DNA of 5,259 bases from Candidatus Arcticimaribacter sp. (GTDB lineage: Bacteria > Bacteroidota > Bacteroidia > Flavobacteriales > Flavobacteriaceae), in assembly GCA_011526335.1 (NCBI GenBank), contig WTJB01000260.1:1-5259 (forward strand), read 5' to 3'. Both the position numbers and the translations under genes were made by a program. Shown here in pieces: positions 1 to 4,809 of this stretch (position 1 is the first letter of the stretch; every line of letters begins with the position of its first letter). The notes below the pieces were generated by a model. The model was not told the DNA's origin. It ran no database searches and was given only the letters and a program-made list of their open reading frames with translations.

Positions 1-1
1 C

Positions 2-205
2 AGTTTTGCTGCTTATCAAACTTCGGAACAACAAAATGAATTCCAAATCGAAAGGGAAGACGAAAATCATTACTTGCATTTCAACTTGGCGCTAGAGCCT
101 TGGAAAGAAAAGATAATCCGTTTAGATTCAAGCCAGTTGGTGCTTGAACACCAAGATAAAGTTTACCATTACACCCGACACAAAAAAATTGTTCTAGATG
201 AGTAA
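2..205 (+). CDS. C-terminal 67 residues of a probable lipocalin-like protein (5' end outside window)
   Basis: An open frame runs in from the left edge and ends at TAA 203-205. The visible part is hydrophilic and beta-rich. Near its end a Trp (EPWKEKIIRL) is followed by a strand pair reading SSQLVLEHQDKVYHYTRHKK. The pattern of Trp, then I-x-x-L, then a charged turn, then Y-x-Y-x-R resembles the last beta strands of the small lipocalin-like proteins common in Bacteroidetes, which are often lipoproteins. That assignment is inference from pattern only, because the N-terminus with any signal peptide or lipobox lies outside the window. The frame overlaps the next gene by 8 bases (ATGAGTAA, 198-205), so the two genes are probably cotranscribed and translationally coupled. 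No molecular function can be given. The reading frame itself is more certain than the family name. Confidence 0.6.
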   Translation, partial: SFAAYQTSEQQNEFQIEREDENHYLHFNLALEPWKEKIIRLDSSQLVLEHQDKVYHYTRHKKIVLDE

Positions 206-500
206 ACCCAAGCGAAAATATGAACCCCAAGAACTCAGTAAAGTCCTGCATGAGCTTGTCAATCAGAAAAACTTGAAAAAGGGGATTGCCAACGTAAAAG
301 TCAAAAACGCTTGGGATAAAATCATTGGAAGTAGTATTCAAAGTTATACCGACAACCTACAATACAGAGGGACCACATTGTTTGTTCAACTCAACTCCTC
401 AGCCCTAAGAGAAGAACTCACTTATGGAAAGGACAAACTCCTTCAACACCTTAATGCTGAGCTTGGAGATCATTATGTCGAGAAAATTGTTTTCCGCTAA
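198..500 (+). CDS. DUF721 / DciA-like protein (probable replicative helicase loader)
   Basis: This 100-residue basic protein matches the short DUF721 proteins of Flavobacteriia. It has a charged N-terminus, an amphipathic helix ([15 protein letters not shown], about 12-26), the conserved K-x-A-W-D segment with Trp39 followed by IIG, a beta strand [11 protein letters not shown] (about 59-69), and the family signature [18 protein letters not shown] (about 69-86). It ends in a short strand, VEKIVFR. DUF721 includes DciA, described as the ancestral bacterial loader of the DnaB replicative helicase. That role is known for other phyla and inferred here. The protein is only the core domain, with no C-terminal extension. 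The ATG at 198 is the natural start: it overlaps the upstream stop and gives the usual family N-terminus. The stop codon (498-500) overlaps the stop of the convergent ndk gene. Confidence 0.85.
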   Translation: MSKPKRKYEPQELSKVLHELVNQKNLKKGIANVKVKNAWDKIIGSSIQSYTDNLQYRGTTLFVQLNSSALREELTYGKDKLLQHLNAELGDHYVEKIVFR

Positions 501-916
501 AAAATTTCTCTGCCCGAGAAATGAAATGCCCCTTCGATGGCTGCATTTTCATCACTATCCGAACCGTGTACTGCATTTTCTCCCATAGAGGTAGCGTACA
601 ATTTACGTATCGTTCCTTCAGCAGCTTCTGCAGGATTAGTCGCACCAATCAAAGCTCGAAAATCATCAACGGCATTCTCTTTTTCCAAAATAGCGGCAAC
701 AATAGGACCACGGGTCATAAAAGTTACTAACTCATCGAAAAATGGACGCTCTTTGTGAACACTATAAAAAGACTGCGCGTCATTTAATGTGAGTTGGGTT
801 TTTTTCAAGGCTACAATTCTAAAGCCGGCTGCGTTTATTTTTTCCAAAATTGCTCCGGTATGACCGTTTTCAACCGCATCTGGCTTGATCATCGTGAAGG
901 TACGATTCGTTTTCAT
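497..916 (-). CDS. ndk: Nucleoside diphosphate kinase
   Basis: This 139-residue cytoplasmic enzyme transfers the gamma phosphate of ATP to NDPs through a phosphohistidine, balancing NTP and dNTP pools. The full family pattern is present. It opens with [11 protein letters not shown] (Lys11), Tyr51 and HKERPFF follow, then Arg87 in [10 protein letters not shown] (Thr93), Arg104 in GTIRKLY, and Asn114 and catalytic His117 in NAVHGSDS. The C-terminus is [12 protein letters not shown]. Length is normal for the family. The start is the ATG at 914-916. The frame stays open upstream to 1078, but that stretch has no family similarity and would cross the promoter region. The gene is transcribed leftward from a divergent region shared with nrnA. 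It converges on the DUF721 gene, and its TAG (497-499) overlaps the TAA of that gene. No key residue is missing. Confidence 0.97.
   Translation of the reverse strand: MKTNRTFTMIKPDAVENGHTGAILEKINAAGFRIVALKKTQLTLNDAQSFYSVHKERPFFDELVTFMTRGPIVAAILEKENAVDDFRALIGATNPAEAAEGTIRKLYATSMGENAVHGSDSDENAAIEGAFHFSGREIF
499..522 (-). terminator. Terminator-like hairpin inside the 3' end of ndk
   Basis: A perfect 7-base-pair inverted repeat, ATTTCTC (504-510) and GAGAAAT (516-522), encloses a 5-base loop. Read on the minus strand, the stem is followed at once by T residues (complement of the A run 499-503), the layout of an intrinsic terminator. The stem is weak (2 G-C pairs). It is built from the codons for the last residues of Ndk (FSGREIF), so it may be a by-product of protein conservation. 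On the plus strand there is no T tract after it. Confidence 0.35.
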
Positions 917-934
917 ATTGCTTTTTTTGTGTGG

Positions 935-942
935 CAAATGTA
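935..942 (-). promoter_or_regulatory. Putative ndk promoter, -7 box TACATTTG
   Basis: On the minus strand the sequence TACATTTG matches the Bacteroidetes -7 consensus TAnnTTTG exactly. It lies 18 bases upstream of the ndk ATG, so transcription would begin about 11 to 13 bases before the start codon and give a short A-rich leader (ACAAAAAAAGCAAT). I find no TTG at the expected -33 position, so support comes from the -7 box and its placement only. Confidence 0.5.
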
Positions 943-956
943 GAAAATGTCTGGCG

Positions 957-964
957 TATATTTG
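957..964 (+). promoter_or_regulatory. Candidate upstream nrnA promoter, -7 box TATATTTG
   Basis: TATATTTG on the plus strand is a perfect TAnnTTTG match in the divergent ndk/nrnA intergenic region. It would give an nrnA leader of about 73 bases. No TTG is present 17-23 bases upstream; the nearest TTTG (926-929) is 27 bases away. In AT-rich DNA an isolated 6-base match can occur by chance, so this is a weak candidate, second to the box at 1029-1036. Confidence 0.25.
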
Positions 965-1028
965 ATTTTCTTGTCTAATAAATTTGATGCCCTCTTTAGC
1001 ACCGTTCATTAAATTGGAAAAAGATGGG

Positions 1029-1036
1029 TATCTTTG
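1029..1036 (+). promoter_or_regulatory. Putative nrnA promoter, -7 box TATCTTTG just before the start codon
   Basis: TATCTTTG matches TAnnTTTG exactly and ends 6 bases before the nrnA ATG (1043). With the usual distance from -7 box to transcription start in Bacteroidetes, the mRNA would begin at or within a couple of bases of the ATG, giving a leaderless or near-leaderless message. The final TTG of the box is in frame with nrnA and could be miscalled as a start codon. A TTG at 1014-1016 is too close (12-base spacer) to be a good -33 element. Confidence 0.45.
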
Positions 1037-1042
1037 AACGCT

Positions 1043-2053
1043 ATGAATACTGAATTTTGCGCTCAACTTAGTGAGCATCTAAAAACATCCAAAAAAATTG
1101 TCATTTTTCCTCATCGAAATCCTGATGGAGACGCACTGGGAAGTACCCTGGGGTGGAAACATTTTTTGGAGGCTCTTGGCCATCAATGTTGGGTAATCTC
1201 CCCCAATGAATATCCGAAATTTTTAAAATGGCTTCCTGGCGAAGAAGAAATCATTCTTTACAGCCAGCAAGAAACCCTTGCGCAAAAGTGCATTGCTGAA
1301 TGTGATTTGATCTTTACACTAGATTTTAACACCCTTAGCCGTATTGCACCCATTGATGATTTTCTAGAAAATAAGGACATTCCGATGATCATGATTGATC
1401 ATCATGAATCTCCTGCGGACTATCCCATTCTTACATTTTCGGACCCACAAATCGGATCTACTTGCGAAATGGTCTATGAGGTCATGGTTCAACTAGACCC
1501 ATCAAAAATAAATGCACGTATCGGTACCTGTATCTATACCGGAATCATGACAGATACGGGTTCTTTTCGGTTTCCCTCAACATCAGAACGCACCCATCAA
1601 ATAGCCTCAGAATTGATTGCATTGGGGGTCAATCATACAGAAATTCACCAAAACATTTACGACAGTTACCGTACAGAACGACTTCAGCTTTTAGGAAAAA
1701 CACTGAATAACCTTGTTCAAGTCAACCCCTTAAAAGCGGTGTATACATCCCTAAGCCAAGCAGAGCTGAATGCTTGTAATTTTCAAAAAGGAGACACCGA
1801 AGGTTTTGTAAACTATGGTTTAAGCATCGAAGGAATTCGCTTGGCGGTGATTATGATCGAAAACCAACAAGAACAAATCATCAAAATGTCTTTTCGTTCA
1901 AAAGGAGATTTTGACGTGAACCAATTTGCTCGAGAGCATTTTAATGGCGGGGGCCATAAAAATGCTGCCGGAGGGATGTCATCCCTTTCTCTAGAAGATA
2001 CAATAGACCGATTGCACGCTATTTTGTTGACTTATAAAGAGGCTTTGGCATGA
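1043..2053 (+). CDS. nrnA: DHH/DHHA1 phosphoesterase, NrnA-type bifunctional oligoribonuclease / pAp phosphatase
   Basis: This 336-residue cytoplasmic enzyme belongs to the family that degrades 2-5 nt RNA fragments to mononucleotides and removes the 3' phosphate from pAp. The DHH domain motifs are intact: [11 protein letters not shown] with His24, Asp28 and Asp30; a strand ending in Asp94 (FTLDFN); the signature Asp119-His120-His121; and Asp171 in [10 protein letters not shown]. All are expected Mn-binding residues. The C-terminal DHHA1 domain ends with the substrate-binding glycine loop [12 protein letters not shown] (about 300-311). Length is typical of the family. I chose the ATG at 1043. 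A TTG at 1034 would add three residues but is part of a likely -7 box. The gene is divergent from ndk and overlaps gldI by 4 bases (ATGA). Phylum members usually lack the unrelated Orn oligoribonuclease, which fits the NrnA role. Exact substrate preference cannot be read from sequence. Confidence 0.93.
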   Translation: MNTEFCAQLSEHLKTSKKIVIFPHRNPDGDALGSTLGWKHFLEALGHQCWVISPNEYPKFLKWLPGEEEIILYSQQETLAQKCIAECDLIFTLDFNTLSRIAPIDDFLENKDIPMIMIDHHESPADYPILTFSDPQIGSTCEMVYEVMVQLDPSKINARIGTCIYTGIMTDTGSFRFPSTSERTHQIASELIALGVNHTEIHQNIYDSYRTERLQLLGKTLNNLVQVNPLKAVYTSLSQAELNACNFQKGDTEGFVNYGLSIEGIRLAVIMIENQQEQIIKMSFRSKGDFDVNQFAREHFNGGGHKNAAGGMSSLSLEDTIDRLHAILLTYKEALA

Positions 2054-2583
2054 AAAAGTTAGGCCTTCTTTTGTGGGTGCTTCTGGCTTGTGAATCTCCT
2101 CAAGCAAGAAAACCCTTAAATGCCGAAAAGAGTAGCTTTATCCAAAGTTCCATCGACCGCAATAAAAAAATCAATGCTGCCCAAGAACAACGCATCAAAA
2201 GCGTCATAGCCCAAGACAGCAACAAAGTATATCAAAACAACCCTTCTGGATTTTGGTATGCTTTCCTTAAAAAAACAGACAAAAGAACACTCCCTGTTCG
2301 AGGAGATGAAGTAAAGTTTAGCTATAAAATCGCAACCTTAGAAGGCGAGATGCTTTATGACGAAATGGAATTGGGGGAAGTCAACTACCTGGTCGATAAA
2401 GAAGATCTCATCGCGGCGCTGCGTTTAGGCGTAAAGGTGCTCAGTGAAGGAGAGGTAGCTACCTTTCTTTTCCCCTCCCATCTTTGCTATGGATATCAGG
2501 GGGACGGAGATAAAATTGGCATCAACCAACCCCTGCGCTATACCCTCCAACTCAATTCCCATAAAAAACAAAACCAGAAATAA
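2050..2583 (+). CDS. gldI: GldI-type gliding motility lipoprotein, FKBP-like peptidyl-prolyl isomerase
   Basis: This 177-residue exported protein has a lipoprotein signal peptide (KK, then a hydrophobic stretch, lipobox LLAC with Cys14). The segment after it, including [14 protein letters not shown] (about 33-46) and the FWYAFLKK strand (about 68-75), resembles the N-terminal part of Flavobacterium GldI. An FKBP fold follows: [10 protein letters not shown] (85-94), GEMLYDE, an [16 protein letters not shown] helix and turn (about 120-135), [21 protein letters not shown], and a final strand, LRYTLQL. By eye, FKBP12 active-site positions Tyr26, Asp37 and Tyr82 align with Tyr92, Asp104 and Tyr147, while Trp59 is Leu124. 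GldI is required for gliding in Flavobacterium johnsoniae and is thought to help fold envelope proteins of the gliding/type IX secretion machinery; its role here is inferred. The ATG overlaps the nrnA stop, so expression is probably coupled to nrnA. Confidence 0.88.
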   Translation: MKKLGLLLWVLLACESPQARKPLNAEKSSFIQSSIDRNKKINAAQEQRIKSVIAQDSNKVYQNNPSGFWYAFLKKTDKRTLPVRGDEVKFSYKIATLEGEMLYDEMELGEVNYLVDKEDLIAALRLGVKVLSEGEVATFLFPSHLCYGYQGDGDKIGINQPLRYTLQLNSHKKQNQK

Positions 2584-2592
2584 AAATTTACT

Positions 2593-2600
2593 TATTTTTG
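2593..2600 (+). promoter_or_regulatory. Putative promoter -7 box TATTTTTG upstream of the dual prolyl isomerase
   Basis: TATTTTTG is an exact TAnnTTTG match in the 44-base gap between gldI and the next gene. It would place the transcript start near 2605-2607 and give a leader of about 22 bases. There is no TTG in the -33 region (2570-2577 is A-rich), so it may be a secondary promoter within an nrnA-gldI-isomerase operon. Its final TTG is in frame with the downstream gene and is a false start candidate. Confidence 0.4.
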
Positions 2601-2627
2601 AATCCATCCTATAGAAAAACCAACACC

Positions 2628-3704
2628 ATGAAAAAATATTTTTTTGCTTTTATCCTAAGTTTTGTCCTAATCGGTTGTGCCTCACAATACCCCGATTTAG
2701 AACCCGGACTGTATGCCGACATACAAACCAATAAAGGGTCTATCGTTGTTGCTTTAGCCTACAACAAAACCCCGAATACTGTAGCCAACTTTGTGTCTTT
2801 AAGCGAAGGGAAAAACACCCGAGTGAGTGAAGAGTACAAAGACAAAAAGTATTATGACGGAATTATTTTTCACCGCGTCATCAGTGACTTTATGATCCAA
2901 GGGGGTGACCCCCTAGGAACAGGGTCGGGTGGACCTGGATATAAATTTGACGATGAAATTACTGACCTGACGCACAGTGGTCCTGGCATTTTGTCTATGG
3001 CCAATGCAGGGCCTGGAACCAATGGAAGTCAGTTTTTTATCACCCATAAAGCTACTCCGTGGCTAGACGGAAAACACACCGTTTTTGGAAGAGTAATCGA
3101 AGGCCAAAATGTTGTCGATAGCATCGCACAAAACGATACCATCCAAACTGTAAAAATTATTCGCAAAGGACGAGAAGCAAAGAATTTTGATGCTCCTGAG
3201 ATTTTCGAAAGCTACTTCAGCAATCTGGAAAAACAGAAAGCAGAAGCCAACGAAAGAAAAGCTTTGATTCTTTTAGAAACCCAAGATAAATTTGAAGCGC
3301 AAAAAGCGGAATCCAAAACCACTGCTTCTGGCCTTCAATACATCATCACCAAAAAAGGAGATGGCCCCGCTGTAACCACAACCAATAAAGTGATTACCCA
3401 CTACGCAGTCTATTTTGAAGATGGTAGAATATTGGAGACCAGTAAACTGGAAATTGCAGAAGCACAAGATGTGGTAAATCTTCAAAGAAAAGCAGCGAAT
3501 GCTTACCAACCCCTTACAGCAGACGTTTCTGAAGACGCCCAAATGATCGAAGGCTTTAAAGAAGGCTTACGCATGTTAAACGTTGGTGACGAAGCGACCT
3601 TTTTTCTTCCCTACACCCTTGCCTATGGGGACCGCGGAAGACAAGGAATACCGCCCAAGAGCAATTTGATTTTTGAAATTCAAGTTGTCGATCTAGCTGA
3701 ATAA
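2628..3704 (+). CDS. Cyclophilin-FKBP dual-domain peptidyl-prolyl isomerase, lipoprotein
   Basis: This 358-residue exported protein has a lipoprotein signal peptide ([17 protein letters not shown], Cys17). Domain 1 (about 28-182) is a cyclophilin with an intact active site: FHR with Arg83, FMIQGGD with Phe88, Met89 and Gln91, [15 protein letters not shown] with Ala125, Gln135 and Phe137, and PWLDGKH with Trp145 and His150. A charged, Lys/Glu/Ala-rich helical linker (about 190-230) leads to an FKBP domain (about 233-358): [68 protein letters not shown]. In the FKBP half, the position of FKBP12 Asp37 holds Glu270, Trp59 is Phe310, and the segment between them is longer than in FKBP12 (39 versus 21 residues). 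Such cyclophilin-first dual immunophilins are known from Flavobacterium. The ATG at 2628 gives the clean lipoprotein signal; a TTG at 2598 would bury it. A strong terminator follows 5 bases after the stop. It is a probable periplasmic folding helper; clients are unknown. Confidence 0.93.
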   Translation: MKKYFFAFILSFVLIGCASQYPDLEPGLYADIQTNKGSIVVALAYNKTPNTVANFVSLSEGKNTRVSEEYKDKKYYDGIIFHRVISDFMIQGGDPLGTGSGGPGYKFDDEITDLTHSGPGILSMANAGPGTNGSQFFITHKATPWLDGKHTVFGRVIEGQNVVDSIAQNDTIQTVKIIRKGREAKNFDAPEIFESYFSNLEKQKAEANERKALILLETQDKFEAQKAESKTTASGLQYIITKKGDGPAVTTTNKVITHYAVYFEDGRILETSKLEIAEAQDVVNLQRKAANAYQPLTADVSEDAQMIEGFKEGLRMLNVGDEATFFLPYTLAYGDRGRQGIPPKSNLIFEIQVVDLAE

Positions 3705-3709
3705 AAAAC

Positions 3710-3736
3710 AAACCCACCCCCACGGTGGGTTTTTTT
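3710..3736 (+). terminator. Strong intrinsic terminator after the isomerase gene
   Basis: A perfect 9-base-pair stem, AAACCCACC (3710-3718) with GGTGGGTTT (3724-3732), closes a 5-base loop (CCCAC) and runs into six T residues (3731-3736). It lies 5 bases after the stop of the cyclophilin-FKBP gene and ends only 2 bases before the next start codon. On the minus strand the stem is followed by GTTTTTTAT, so it could also stop antisense transcription. Confidence 0.9.
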
Positions 3737-3738
3737 AT

Positions 3739-4782
3739 ATGATACTGCGACGATTTCGATTTTTAATACTGGGGCTTATTTTTCTGCTGCAGTACCTTTT
3801 TGTGTCTTGGTGCGCGCATCATCCCGAGCGCGTAGAAAATTTTTACAGCAAAGGCTTTTATGCACATAGTCTAGGAATACGTTTGACCCTTTTGCAAAAG
3901 ATTCCCTTCTCTGTCGGCGATTTGCTTTATACCCTAGTATTGGGTTGGGCTTTGTATTGCGTCTTTCAATGGCGTAAAGCGAACATTAAGAAGCTCATCC
4001 TACATAGCTTGTTTGCACTAAATCTCGTGTATTTCGTCTTTCATTTATCGTGGGGATTAAATTACCATAGACTTCCTTTAGCAAAACAACTGGGATATTC
4101 TTCGGGCTACACGATAGAAGAATTGGAAGAAAGTCTTTGTTTTTACCTAAACCAATCCAATAGTCTGCAAGCAGCCTTAGGCTTTACTCCCGAACAAAGG
4201 GTAGAAACAACGATGTCATTAAACGAGCTTAAATCGCTTGTACAAGACACCCATGCGTCTTCCCCCCTACTGTATACCAAAAATTCACACTTCAGTACCC
4301 TACTCAGCTATATGGGTTATGCAGGATATTTAAACCCCTTTACCCTAGAGTCGCAAATTAATGATAAGCTTCCCAAAATAAATGTGGTCGTTACCATGGC
4401 ACATGAAATAAGTCATCAAAAAGGCTATGCGGCAGAAAACGAAGCCAACTTTATGGGGTTTCTTTTTTGTCAAGAACACCCCAATCTTTATATCCGCTAT
4501 GCCAGTGCTCTTTTTTCGGTTCGGTATTTATACAGCGATTTGTACAAAGCCGATCCTGAAAAAGCCAAACGCATATTGCGCGAAGCGAACAAGGGAATAC
4601 TTTTAAACATAAACGAAGCCAGCACCTTTTGGAAAAAATACAAAAACCCTTTGGCTCCCTACTTTCAACAAAGCTATAACCACTACCTAAAAGCCAACCG
4701 TCAAGCAAGAGGAATTCGGTCCTATAATGATGTAGTAGGTCTTATTATCCAATATCACAAAGAAAGTCTTGGGATTGAATAA
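3739..4782 (+). CDS. DUF3810 membrane protein with HExxH zinc-metalloprotease-like motif
   Basis: This 347-residue inner-membrane protein resembles the DUF3810 family of Bacteroidetes. Three hydrophobic segments lie in the N-terminal third (about 6-25, 60-77 and 86-106), the first preceded by an Arg-rich start (ILRRFRF). The family-like motifs IPFSVGDLLYTL (about 55-66) and SWGLNYHR (104-111) are present. A large, mostly soluble C-terminal part carries HEISH (222-226) followed by Glu233 and Glu235 in AENEANF, a layout like the zinc ligands and catalytic Glu of HExxH peptidases. Activity is inferred; substrate and pathway are unknown. The ATG at 3739 fits the family N-terminus, but it sits 2 bases after the T tract of the upstream terminator, leaving no visible promoter or leader. 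It is followed 27 bases later by the amidohydrolase gene, whose promoter overlaps its 3' end. Confidence 0.85.
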   Translation: MILRRFRFLILGLIFLLQYLFVSWCAHHPERVENFYSKGFYAHSLGIRLTLLQKIPFSVGDLLYTLVLGWALYCVFQWRKANIKKLILHSLFALNLVYFVFHLSWGLNYHRLPLAKQLGYSSGYTIEELEESLCFYLNQSNSLQAALGFTPEQRVETTMSLNELKSLVQDTHASSPLLYTKNSHFSTLLSYMGYAGYLNPFTLESQINDKLPKINVVVTMAHEISHQKGYAAENEANFMGFLFCQEHPNLYIRYASALFSVRYLYSDLYKADPEKAKRILREANKGILLNINEASTFWKKYKNPLAPYFQQSYNHYLKANRQARGIRSYNDVVGLIIQYHKESLGIE

Positions 4783-4796
4783 AATTTTGTAGTTTG
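4769..4796 (+). promoter_or_regulatory. Putative amidohydrolase promoter (TTG, 17-base spacer, GTAGTTTG)
   Basis: A TTG at 4769-4771, inside the end of the DUF3810 gene, is followed after 17 bases by GTAGTTTG (4789-4796). The latter keeps the TTTG half of TAnnTTTG but has the TA shifted by one base. Spacing fits the Bacteroidetes -33/-7 layout. Transcription would start around 4801-4803 and give a short AT-rich leader before the ATG at 4810. Confidence 0.45.
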
Positions 4797-4809
4797 GAAG
4801 TCATAAAAT

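Noticed and set aside
81..341. Minus-strand open frame across the lipocalin-like and DUF721 genes
   Set aside because: It spans the junction of two coding regions on the other strand and has no motif.
521..758. Two plus-strand open frames opposite ndk
   Set aside because: They lie wholly within ndk on the other strand and show no domain pattern or start context. They are shadow frames.
1034..1036. TTG as the nrnA start codon
   Set aside because: It is part of the TATCTTTG box and adds only three residues. The ATG at 1043 gives a normal N-terminus.
917..1078. Open upstream extension of ndk on the minus strand (54 more residues)
   Set aside because: It has no Ndk-family similarity, it crosses the divergent promoter region and the nrnA start, and the ATG at 916 gives the standard family length.
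2582..2599. AAAAAT/ATTTTT inverted repeat after gldI, as a terminator
   Set aside because: The stem is made only of A-T pairs with a 6-base loop, too weak to act as an intrinsic terminator, and it overlaps the likely -7 box.
2425..2607. Minus-strand open frame over the gldI end, with a hydrophobic start
   Set aside because: It is antisense to the conserved FKBP core of gldI, and its apparent signal-like start is a by-product of the complementary sequence. There is no promoter or family match.
2598..2627. TTG start for the cyclophilin-FKBP protein
   Set aside because: It would put ten polar residues before the lipoprotein signal. The ATG at 2628 starts directly with a MKK signal peptide and lipobox.
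3273..3542. Minus-strand open frame within the fusion isomerase gene
   Set aside because: It is fully antisense to the FKBP half, Cys/Phe-rich in a way typical of shadow frames, and has no independent support.
4451..4708. Minus-strand open frame within the DUF3810 gene
   Set aside because: It is antisense to a well-supported gene, with odd Cys/Trp-rich composition and no recognisable motif.
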